From contig CAVVST010000005.1 of NCBI GenBank assembly GCA_963750995.1, positions 124,001 to 188,000 of the forward strand: 64,000 nt of DNA, in the 5' to 3' direction. The notes below the pieces were generated by a model. It had not been told where the DNA came from. It searched no databases and saw only the letters and a list, made by a program, of their open reading frames with translations. This DNA comes from CAVVST01 sp963750995 (GTDB taxonomy: Bacteria > Acidobacteriota > Vicinamibacteria > Vicinamibacterales > UBA2999). A program made the position numbers and the translations under genes. The stretch's first letter is position 1, and the number at the start of each line of letters is the position of its first letter. Of the stretch, positions 47,089 to 55,344 are shown piece by piece.

Positions 47089-47991
47089 CGGGTCCCGCCG
47101 CCGGGCCCCTGCACGTAGACCGGAGGCCACGGGGTGTCCTTCCCGTGCTCCTGCTCGGTACACGTTCCTCAGGTGCACGAGGTCGACGTTACCCTCGTGG
47201 CAGGTATCCTCGCCGTCGAAGTTCTGCGCATTGCGCTCGCGCTTCATCGGCTCGTGCGACGTCATCGTCCAGGGCCGGGTGAACACCTTCGGATCCGTCA
47301 CCGTCAACGTCCAGTCGATGGTGTTCGAGTCCTTCATCGTGAAGCGTTCGACGATATGCGCGTCGGCGCTGTAGAAGTCGCCGCCGAGCGCCATCCGCCC
47401 GATGCCGTTCAGATTGGTGGTGTCGACGACGAGCGTGTCGCCTTCCCAGCGGCCGATCGGGTCTCCCAGCCACAGCCGCATGCTCTGCGGCAGGTGCTGG
47501 CGCCGGGTCGTGTCGATGACGCGAGTGATGTGCTGGGTGTGGTTGATGACGACATTGGGACCGGAATGCACGATGTCGAAGGCGAAGCTGTGAAGCCGCG
47601 CGATCTCGTAGAACTCACAGTGGCCGACCTGGTCCTCGTAGCCGTTGGCATCCTCGCGGCGCCGATTGCGTTCGGCGAGCGCCCACGGCTGGTAGGGAAT
47701 GACGCCGTCCTTCGGATCGACGATCAGCGTGTGGCCAGCCTGGATCCCGAATCCGCCGGGGTGTTCCTCGAGGATGACGGTGTTGTGCAGTACGCCCCCC
47801 GACCCGTTCCACCGTCCGGTCAGGTCCGGCTTGCCGTCGGCGCGGCGCGGAATCGGGCCGGCAGGAGGCACACCGGACCGCGCCGCGGCGATGGCCGCGG
47901 GGCCGCCCTGGCCGGCCACCGGCATCGTCATCATCCCCGCCAGGAACAGGAGTGCGGTGATCGACAAGATGAAGCGTCCTCGCATGCGCAT
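47085..47991 (-). CDS. Secreted DGKPDLTGRW-family protein, tandem copy B, one frame change
   Basis: It starts at ATG 47991 (signal FILSITALLFLAGMMTMPVA). PRRADGKPDLTGRWNGSGGV, ILEEHPGGFGIQAGHTLIVD, PYQPWALAERNRRREDANGY, LHSFAFDIVHSGPNVVINHT and RWEGDTLVVDTTNLNGIGRM follow. One extra base near 47158 changes NVYEQEHGKDTPWPPVYVQG to a false frame that fuses it with copy C; the correct frame stops at 47085. It is a tandem duplicate of copy C. The conserved Cys pair (VGHCEFYEI, EDTCHEGNV) is present. Confidence 0.72.
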
Positions 47992-48011
47992 CTCAAATCC
48001 TTCTGTTTGAA

Positions 48012-48852
48012 TCAGAATTCGGGCGGCTCGAATTCCCGGGGCCAGGTGTGGTGAATGCCGAGCTCGTCGAGCATCGCCGTGCATTCGTAGTCGAGGATGC
48101 CGACGTCCTTCTGGCGCTGCAGCTGCATCCGGATCGTCCACGGCCGAGTGAATACCTTCGGATCCGTCATGGTCGCTTCGGTACTGAAGCGTGTCCGGCC
48201 CGAGCAGGGTATAGCGCTCAGTCACCTTGAGCGCGGCGCTGCTGTAGTTGCCGGCCATGTCGAACCAGGCGTAGCCGTTGAAGTTGGTGTTGTCGACGAC
48301 CAGCGTATTCCCTTCCCAGCGCCCGCGCGGAACCCCGTTCCAGTTATTGACGTCCTCCGGCGACGGGGGTGGCGGTGCCTTCGTGACCGGGATCAGCCGC
48401 TTCTTGTGGCTCCATTCGTAACTGAGGGTCACGACGTCGGCGGTCTGGATGATCTGGAACGGCCACCCGATGTAGGTGATGCGCGGCACGCCCGGCAGGT
48501 AACACTTCACCAGCGGGTCGGCGTTCTTCCAGGGATCGGGATCCTTGGTGCCGGCGTAGTTCTCGGCGCGGCGCTTGAGCGCGGCGGCCTGGTAGGGGAT
48601 CTTGCCGTCGGCGGGATCGACAACGAATCCCAGGCCCGCAGGGACGCCCGGCTTGGCACCGTGCGCCTCGAGATCGTATTTCGCCAGGTTCCAGGCGCGC
48701 CACACGCCCTGCAGATCGGGGTGGCCTGACGCCGTCTTGGGCGGCGTGTAGTTCTGTCCCGCCGGGGCCTGCGCCGTCAGCGGAGATCCAGACAGCGCGG
48801 CCGCGGCAACCGCCGCCGCCAGCACCAGCAGCCTCGGGTCACGTGTTCGCAT
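48012..48852 (-). CDS. Secreted HPDLQGVW-family protein, one frame change
   Basis: It starts at ATG 48852 with signal RLLVLAAAVAAAALSGSPL. TASGHPDLQGVWRAWNLAKY is the family signature in altered form. VKCYLPGVPRITYIGWPFQI, TADVVTLSYEWSHKKRLIPV and RWEGNTLVVDNTNFNGYAWF follow. A frame change near 48175 separates these from the ending EATMTDPKVFTRPWTIRMQL and LGIHHTWPREFEPPEF at 48012. It is the first of three DGKPD-type genes in a row and is seven bases after the gene upstream. Confidence 0.72.
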
Positions 48853-48859
48853 GTGATGC

Positions 48860-49345
48860 CTACATCCTGTCGAAGACAGCTTTTTCGGTCGCCGAGTCAC
48901 CGCTCTCGGTCCGCGTCTTTTCGATCGTCAGCGCGCTGCCGTTGAGCGTCCAGACCTCCTTGAAGTCCACCACTGTCTCACCGAGCGGCGACGTGAACGA
49001 GCGCCGGGTCGTAATCACCAGATTCGCCCCTTCGAGTCTGGCCTCTCCCGATTCGGTGATCCCGGACGGGGCCTTGATCGGCACCTTACTGCCATCCAGC
49101 TTGTAGACCGCCGAGGTCGGTTGCTGGCGCACGCTGGTGCCATCGACATGCAGCTCCGTCGGCGTCTGTTTGACGACCAGCTGGCTCGGGAACGGGACGA
49201 TCGGCGTGTTCCCGGCGATATTCGGACTGCTCTTCGCCTGGTTGAACCGCCACGTGCCGCTGAAGTCGGGTCTGGCCTGCGCGAACGCGGCCGCGTGGAC
49301 CACGAGCGCCAGACACACGCCGGCAACGATCACCATTCGTTTCAT
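48860..49345 (-). CDS. Small secreted lipocalin-like DFSGTW protein
   Basis: The 161-residue protein starts at ATG 49345 (signal VIVAGVCLALVVHAAAFAQ). ARPDFSGTWRFNQAKSSPNI is followed by FPSQLVVKQTPTELHVDGTS, AVYKLDGSKVPIKAPSGITE and LTIEKTRTESGDSATEKAVF, alternating strands that suggest a lipocalin-like barrel. It is shorter than the DGKPD-type proteins but shares the xPDFSGTW opening. A hydrophobic ligand is plausible (inference). Confidence 0.72.
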   Translation of the reverse strand: MKRMVIVAGVCLALVVHAAAFAQARPDFSGTWRFNQAKSSPNIAGNTPIVPFPSQLVVKQTPTELHVDGTSVRQQPTSAVYKLDGSKVPIKAPSGITESGEARLEGANLVITTRRSFTSPLGETVVDFKEVWTLNGSALTIEKTRTESGDSATEKAVFDRM

Positions 49346-49373
49346 GGTTCAGACTCCCGCGTGGACGCCCGCG

Positions 49374-49769
49374 CTACCGCGCGCCGGGCGTGGCTTCGTC
49401 GCTGGTGTATTCCTTTTTCAATTCCACCAGGGTGAAGCTGCTTGCGTTGACGGTCGGGGTGCCGTCCTTGGCCAGGAAGCCCTTGACGATCACTTCCGTG
49501 CCGATGAAGTCTTCCTTGCGGATACCGGCCCTGAGCAGGTTCGTCGCGCTCGCGCTCTCGACTTCCCAGGTCACGGTCTCGCCCTTCTGGTTCACGACGT
49601 CGACGTAGATGTGCGCGTGTGGGTTCGACCAACCCAGCTTGCTGACCTTCCCGCGCAATGTCACCGGCTTGTTGCCGTCGTAGACCGCGGAAAACGAATG
49701 ATGGGCCTGCACCGGAAGCGCCGATCCCACCAGGATCGCGACGGAAACCGCGGCGAATAAGAGCCTCAT
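49374..49769 (-). CDS. DUF6152 family exported protein
   Basis: The 131-residue protein starts at ATG 49769. Signal LLFAAVSVAILVGSALP ends in VQA, giving mature HHSFSAVYDGNKPVTLRGKV. SKLGWSNPHAHIYVDVVNQK, ETVTWEVESASATNLLRAGI and GTEVIVKGFLAKDGTPTVNA complete the family pattern. It is downstream of the di-heme cytochrome gene and upstream of the DFSGTW gene. Confidence 0.86.
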   Translation of the reverse strand: MRLLFAAVSVAILVGSALPVQAHHSFSAVYDGNKPVTLRGKVSKLGWSNPHAHIYVDVVNQKGETVTWEVESASATNLLRAGIRKEDFIGTEVIVKGFLAKDGTPTVNASSFTLVELKKEYTSDEATPGAR

Positions 49770-49826
49770 ACTGCCTCCTTGAGAGCCTGAATGCGCGATG
49801 CTAACACAGCTTCCCGGACCGACGCC

Positions 49827-50978
49827 CTACGGCTTGGGGTTGCCGGCGGGCGGCTGCACGAACCGCGAGGCCTCGACCTGCGCGTTCGGCTGGATCCCGC
49901 TCAACTTGATCGTCATCTGCATGTAGGTCTGGCTGGCGGTCCAGGTGAACGGCATTTTCACGCCGGCCACGTCGCGGTAGTCGTCGTAGTTGATTTCGGT
50001 CGGCACCGGGCCCACCGGCGTTTCGTTCCAGCGCACCATCCGGATGAGCAGGCCCGTGTTGTTGTCGAAGTAGAAGTTGACGGGCAGCAGGCCGGGCGTG
50101 ATGCCCTGCAGGATCGAGACGTCCTTGTCGTCGATCGACGTCCGGCCAACTCGCCACTCTTTGTACAGCTGCTTGATGCCGCCGGGGAACGCCAGCCCTG
50201 CTTCGATGCGGGCGCGATCGAGGTTGCCGCTCACCAGGTTGACGATCGGCGCCGGGCTGTCGGGACCGGCGAACCAGCCGTTGCGGCCGTCGAACACCCG
50301 GTAGCTGTCGCCGTTGAACATATGGACGATCCACGTCCGCTGGTTCGGCGCCTTGGCGAAGATCTCGACCGGCACCTCGGCATGCCCGGTGTCGAATCCG
50401 GAGTAGGTGCCCTTCGCGGTGAGGCTCGTCACCTTGGCCAGCGCGCCCGCTCCGCCGATCGCCTTCAGGTATTTCTCGAAGATCTGATCGGACATCACCC
50501 GGTCGTTGGTCGGGAAATCCATGACATTCGGGTCATCGTCGGGAACGCCGTACTGCAGCGACAGGCGCGGCGCATTCACCGGCGAATAGCTGCCCCGGTG
50601 ACAGGTGAAGCAGGTCACGCGCGGCTGGCCGCCGAAGTATTGCTTGTTGAGCGCCTGCATCATGACGATCATCTGCCGCGCCTTCTGGATCCGCGGCGTC
50701 GGGTCGCCAAAAGCCTCGTGCCGGAACACGGCATCCTTCGAATGGCAGTAGGTGCAGTCGTCGCCCATCGACGCGGCGAACATCCCCATCGCGTCGAAGA
50801 ACGTGTCGATCGGCATCCCTTTCAGGACCTGGATATTGCGAAAGAGCTTGTCGGTCGTCATCCCTGACGCGTCCTGCGCCCCGCCGCCGCCCTGCGCCCG
50901 CATTGTCCCGACGCCCAGCAGGCACACCAATGCCGCGCCGATTGCCCCACACACCAGCGTCTTCCGTCCACGCATCAT
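49827..50978 (-). CDS. Exported di-heme cytochrome with reaction-centre-cytochrome-like domain
   Basis: The 383-residue protein starts at ATG 50978, overlapping the gene upstream by ATGA. After a signal peptide comes KLFRNIQVLKGMPIDTFFDA and MGMFAASMGDDCTYCHSKDA, then YFGGQPRVTCFTCHRGSYSP, giving two CxxCH heme sites and a distal Met pattern like the photosynthetic reaction-centre cytochrome c domain, which many non-photosynthetic Acidobacteria carry. Residues 170 to 383 form a second, beta-rich domain (VPVEIFAKAPNQRTWIVHMF, NNTGLLIRMVRWNETPVGPV) of LolA-like look. Likely periplasmic electron transfer; the partner is unknown. Confidence 0.82.
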   Translation of the reverse strand: MMRGRKTLVCGAIGAALVCLLGVGTMRAQGGGGAQDASGMTTDKLFRNIQVLKGMPIDTFFDAMGMFAASMGDDCTYCHSKDAVFRHEAFGDPTPRIQKARQMIVMMQALNKQYFGGQPRVTCFTCHRGSYSPVNAPRLSLQYGVPDDDPNVMDFPTNDRVMSDQIFEKYLKAIGGAGALAKVTSLTAKGTYSGFDTGHAEVPVEIFAKAPNQRTWIVHMFNGDSYRVFDGRNGWFAGPDSPAPIVNLVSGNLDRARIEAGLAFPGGIKQLYKEWRVGRTSIDDKDVSILQGITPGLLPVNFYFDNNTGLLIRMVRWNETPVGPVPTEINYDDYRDVAGVKMPFTWTASQTYMQMTIKLSGIQPNAQVEASRFVQPPAGNPKP

Positions 50979-51760
50979 CTGAACCCCCCGGCCACGCCGT
51001 AGTTGTTGTTCTCGTTGCAGATGTATTCCATGATCTCCTCGCCCGGCTGCAGCGTCGCAGTGTAAGTGGTCGTGAACGGGCGGGAGTAGGCGCCCGGATC
51101 GTCAATCGTGACCTGGTTGTCCAGGTGCCCGAAGTCCTTCCGGGTCCAGCGCTCGATGGTATGCAGTTGCTCGGTGTGCGGATGCCCGCGGCGATCGAAC
51201 CAGAACTTGTCGTTGAAGCCCACGGTGTCGATCACAAGGGTGTCGCCGTCCCATTTCCCGATCGAGTGGCCGAACCACGTCGGATCCGGGTCGCGCGGAT
51301 GCATCGCGTCCATGAAGATCTGGCGGAAGCTGTGAATGTTGCCTTCCCACAGCACGAAGATGTGCGTGGCGTTCGTGTGGGTCGGATACTGCACGAACCG
51401 CCACGGATAGTTGCCGGCCTGGCGCGGGACACCCATCGGCATGCAGTACGCGTGGGGATCGTCTTCCGGCGTTCGCGACTCCATCAGCTTCTTCGCCCAC
51501 GGTAGCAGCGGGATTTCTCCCGGCTTGAACTTGCCCTGCGCTTCCATGTCCTGCACGGGACCGCCTCCCGTCCAGGCGCCGCCGAGATCCACGGTGCCGC
51601 CGGGATAGCGCGGCACCGGGCCGTCGAGTCGTACCTGCGCGCCGCCGCGGCCGCGGCCGCCGCCGCGACCTTCCTGTGCGGCGAATGTCGCGGCCACGGA
51701 TCCCGCGGTGATGGCGCAGACAGCGGCGACCAGCAGCCTGTCCACGCGGTTCCTCCTCAC
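50975..51760 (-). CDS. Secreted DLGGAW-type member of the DGKPDLTGxW family
   Basis: The GTG at 51760 overlaps the DUF6152 stop by GTGA; a second GTG at 51745 is possible. The 261-residue protein has signal LLVAAVCAITAGSVAATFAA, a Gly-Arg run (GRGGGRGRGG), then GTVDLGGAWTGGGPVQDMEA, YCMPMGVPRQAGNYPWRFVQ, HIFVLWEGNIHSFRQIFMDA, KWDGDTLVIDTVGFNDKFWF and EYICNENNNYGVAGG. The core WDGDTLVID is kept while the opening signature has drifted. Coupled on both sides, to DUF6152 and to the cytochrome gene. Confidence 0.76.
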   Translation of the reverse strand: MRRNRVDRLLVAAVCAITAGSVAATFAAQEGRGGGRGRGGAQVRLDGPVPRYPGGTVDLGGAWTGGGPVQDMEAQGKFKPGEIPLLPWAKKLMESRTPEDDPHAYCMPMGVPRQAGNYPWRFVQYPTHTNATHIFVLWEGNIHSFRQIFMDAMHPRDPDPTWFGHSIGKWDGDTLVIDTVGFNDKFWFDRRGHPHTEQLHTIERWTRKDFGHLDNQVTIDDPGAYSRPFTTTYTATLQPGEEIMEYICNENNNYGVAGGFR

Positions 51761-52150
51761 TGGATCCCCTGGGTGCCGCCGAACAGCGCCTTGCCGTCCG
51801 CCGTCGTGACGGTTCTGGTGCTCGCCATGGTCTTGCCCGACTTGGCGGCGAAGCCGGAGACGCTGATGGCATCGCCCACCGTCAGCGTATGCCGATCCCA
51901 GCCTTCCCGCGTCAGCGAGTTGGGGCTGGCCAGCTCGAAACTCCAGTTGGTGACCGTCTTGTCCTGATTGACGACGTCGATGAAGAAGCGGGCATGCGGG
52001 TTGGTCCATTCGATCTTCGTGACCGTGCCCTTGAACGTCACCACCTTGTTTTCGTCGTACTCGGAGGAGAACGCGTGATGGCCGGCCAGGCGAGCTCCCG
52101 AGACGAAGATACTGACCCCGATGACCAGGATACCGATTATCTGCTTTCAT
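51757..52150 (-). CDS. DUF6152 family exported protein, one-base frame change at the start
   Basis: The core VTFKGTVTKIEWTNPHARFF, VTNWSFELASPNSLTREGWD and VGDAISVSGFAAKSGKTMAS is intact. Upstream the signal IIGILVIGVSIFVSGARLAG and mature start HHAFSSEYDENKVV are readable, but the ATG at 52150 is joined to them only if one A is removed from a run of three near 52147. Otherwise a TGA interrupts. This looks like a homopolymer error. The clean frame alone starts at 52044 without a signal. Confidence 0.75.
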
Positions 52151-52167
52151 TCCGACACCTCCACAAC

Positions 52168-52276
52168 GGCGGGTCTGAAGGCCCGCCTCTACGATCCCTG
52201 TCACTGTCGGCGGGACTGAAGACTGCCTCGACAACGACTTCCTCCACTGTCGTAGAGGCGGACCTTCAGCTCCGCC
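52168..52276. repeat. Pair of REP-like palindromes
   Basis: Two imperfect palindromes face each other: GGCGGGTCTGAAGGCCCGCC at 52168 followed by TCTACG, and CGTAGA followed by GGCGGACCTTCAGCTCCGCC at 52257. Together they fill the gap between a TonB receptor stop and the next gene. This is the same style of repeat as at 44415 and 58733, with a different stem sequence. Confidence 0.65.
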
Positions 52277-52282
52277 TGGAAC

Positions 52283-55200
52283 TTAGAAATCAAACTGCGC
52301 GCTGAAGCGGAAGAACCGCGCCAGCAGAATGCTCGTCGGCCGGCGGAACGTCGCGTAGTTCGGGTTCTCGTCCAGCACCGAGCTGGCATTGAAGACGTTA
52401 TAGATGTCCACGCTGAACAGCGACCTCGTGCCGTTCAGGCGCAGCTGTTTGCCCAACCGCAGATCGAGCTGGTTCAGCCGCTCCCCGTACTCGGTGCCCG
52501 GCGGGATGATGGTCGCCGTCAGGTTCGCGGCGCCGCCCGACAGGCTGCGTCCCAGGCTCGAGCGCCACCGACGGGTTGGTGGCGATGTAGTTGGCCAGGA
52601 CGGGCGGTCCCTGCACGTTCTGGTAGACCGCACTGACGAGGATGTCGTACCGCGGCAGCGTGTAGGAACCATTCAGCTTGATCTGCGATTCGAACGCCCC
52701 GTCCTGATGGCAGAACGAGAGCGGCGTCCAGACGTTGGTAACCGTTCCAGGTACCACCAGCGGCGCGGCGAACAGCACGCCGGGCTGTTTCTCCGCCACC
52801 TCGCAGTTGTCGATGCTCCGGCGTCCGGTGCTCAGTCCGCCCTGCAGCAGCATGCCCGCCCGGGGACGCGCATTGATCGTGACGTCGACGCCGTTCCAGT
52901 GATCGATCATCGTGCCGTAGTTCTTGGCATGGGTGACGAACGCGGTTGCGGGCAGCCCGAATCGCGCCGGCTTGAGATCGAAGAGGCCGTCAACCGTGTA
53001 GCCGCCGCCGCCCGGGAGGCCGGGGTTCGACGGCGCGGTGATGCTGAAGCGATCGTAGTCGGCCGCGGTGAGATTCGGATCAGGGTCGGTGACGATGATG
53101 TTGCCGTAGACGCGGCGGAAATAGCCGACGTCGAGCGCGACGCGCGGCAGCAGTTCGTGCTGTACGCCGGCGGAGAACTCCCAGTTGTAGCCGCGAGCGC
53201 CCCAGCCCTGCATCAGGTCTGGATCGTAAGCCCGGCCCAGGCGCACCTGGCCGAAGTTGGCGTTGGCCATCGCCCCGCATTCGCCGTTCCCCGTCGTCAG
53301 CGTCAGGTCGCAGTCGGCAACGTAGTTGCGGTTGGCATCGTTCCAGGTGCGAGTGGTGCTGAGAACGAGGGCATTGGCTGGCGCGGCGCCGCTGAAGATG
53401 CTCGTGTTGCCGCCGCCCTGCCCGGCGCCCGCGTTCTGCAGGTACTTGTTGGCGCTGAACTTGAGCGCCGTCTTCCCGGTGCCGAACAGGTCATACGCCG
53501 CGCCAAACCTCGGGGTGATGTCGTCCCACTTGAGGTTGTCCTGCTTCGGGAAGGTGAAGTTCCGGTTCGGTACGAGCGCCGCTGGCCCGATCTGGGTTTC
53601 GGGGAAGCTGCTGCCGAAGTGGTCGTAGCGGATGCCGTAGTACAGCGTCAGCTGCCGCGCCGTCCAGCGATCCTGCGCATAGACGCCGATGTCGTGGTCG
53701 ATGGTCGCCTTGTACAACGACGGCTGAGCGCGCTGCGTCAGCTGGTTGGGCACGCCGTTGTTGAACCGGTAGCTCAGCGGCTGAAAGTCGAACGTCTGGA
53801 AGTCGATCCACCCGCTCCGGTGCGTCACGCCGAATTTCACTGCATGCGCGCCGGTGATGTACGACAACGCCACCCGGTAGTTGTAGGACTCATGCGGCTG
53901 CCGGCGGTACTGCTCGGCGGCGCGGTAGCGGATCCCGGATGACTGCTCGACCACCGAAATCATCGCCGGGTTCAACCCGTCAACCGGCAGCTGGTTGCTC
54001 TGAATGCGGTTGCGAAGGTGGCCGGCCTCGACCAGGAGCCGGGTCGTGATCGGTGCGGTGTAGTCGACGTTGGCAATCCGGATGACCGGCTGTGGGCGGA
54101 ACGTGCCGGCTTCGGGCGAAACGGTCGCGCTCAACTCGGTCGGGCACGCACAGTCCTTCTGCTCCGACCAGGTCAGCCCGAACTTGTGAATCGGGGAGGC
54201 CTGCCAGGTGATCCGGGCCTTGCCTTCCTTCGCCTTGCTGAGGAGGACGGCCGGCCGATCGGTGTCGGCGTCGTAGTTCCACAGGTTCGGGTTGTTCTCG
54301 TTCCGGTTGTAGTACATGCCGGCGACGAAGCTGTCGTCCTGCGTGTAGCGGTACGACGCGTAGAACCACAGCTTGTCGCGCTTGATCGGCCCGCCGAAGC
54401 CCGGGTTGAACTCCCAGTTCAACTTGACCTTGTTCGGGTTGCGCAGGCCGCGGGCGACCAGATCGTCCGTCAGGTTACTGCCCGAGAGATCGTTGTTCGT
54501 GAACCGGTAGTAGAGCACCCCGGAATACGTGTTGCCGCCGTCGCGTGGGACGACGTTGATGCGGACGCCGCCGGTAGAGAACTCGGCGCTGCCGGCGGAC
54601 GTGTCGAAGGTGACTTCCTGCGTACCGGCGTTGTTGTGCTGGCCGCCGAGGCCGAACGACGAGCTCGCCGTGGCCATCATCGCGATGCCGTTCTGGAACA
54701 TCTGCTGGTCGCCGGAGATGCTGCCGTGAATGGCGATCGATCCGGGCGTCGTGGTGCGCTCCGGATTGACGCCGCCGACATCGCGTTGGGTCGCGGTGAC
54801 GCCGGGAATGGTGGCGGCGGCCATGTTGTAGATGTCGCGCCCTGCCGGGATCAGATCGATCGTGTCGCGGTCGATGACACGCTGCTGGATCGTGTTCGAG
54901 ACGTCCACCACCGGTGTTTCACCGGTGACGGTGATCGTTTCCTCGACGCCGCCGACCGCCATCTCGGCGTTGACCGTCGCCGTGAACGATCCCGCGAGCT
55001 CGATGCCGACGCGCCGCACGTTGGAGAACCCGGGCAGCGAAAAGGTGACGCTGTAGGCGCCCGGTCGCAGCTGTTCGATACGGTACTGCCCGTTGCTGTC
55101 AGTGACGACCACGCGCACTTTTTCGATGAGCGCGGGGCTCGCGGCTTCAACCGTGACGCCGGGCAGTACTGCGCCCGATGCGTCCCGTGCAACGCCGGTG

Positions 55201-55286
55201 ATCGACGCCAGCGTCTGGCCCGTCGCGGCCACTGGCAGCATCAACAGCGCAACAATCGCAACGACGGCATACCGTGATCGAGGCAT
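52283..55286 (-). CDS. Oar-like TonB-dependent outer-membrane receptor, one frame change
   Basis: It starts at ATG 55286. Signal peptide, regulatory-like domain with LPGVTVEAASPALIEKVR and YSVTFSLPGFSNVRRVGIEL, linker ITVTGETPVVDVSNTIQQRV, plug and barrel (GPIKRDKLWFYASYRYTQDD, RQLTLYYGIRYDHFGSSFPE). A single base change near 52560 separates TNPSVALE from SLGRSLSGGAANLTATIIPP; the corrected frame ends RFSAQFDF at 52283 with a terminal Phe. It is paralogous to the receptors at 31394 and 37434. The beta-propeller gene directly upstream repeats the arrangement at 40 kb. Confidence 0.88.
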
Positions 55287-55344
55287 AGGCGTCCTTTCGA
55301 CGTGGGCAAACGTTGGATCCGATCGGCGGACGGCGCTCAGCGTT

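Noticed and set aside
46210..48900. One open frame of 896 codons on the minus strand
   Set aside because: It is three separate secreted genes joined by frame changes near 47158 and 48175; each has its own signal peptide and PDLxGxW start.
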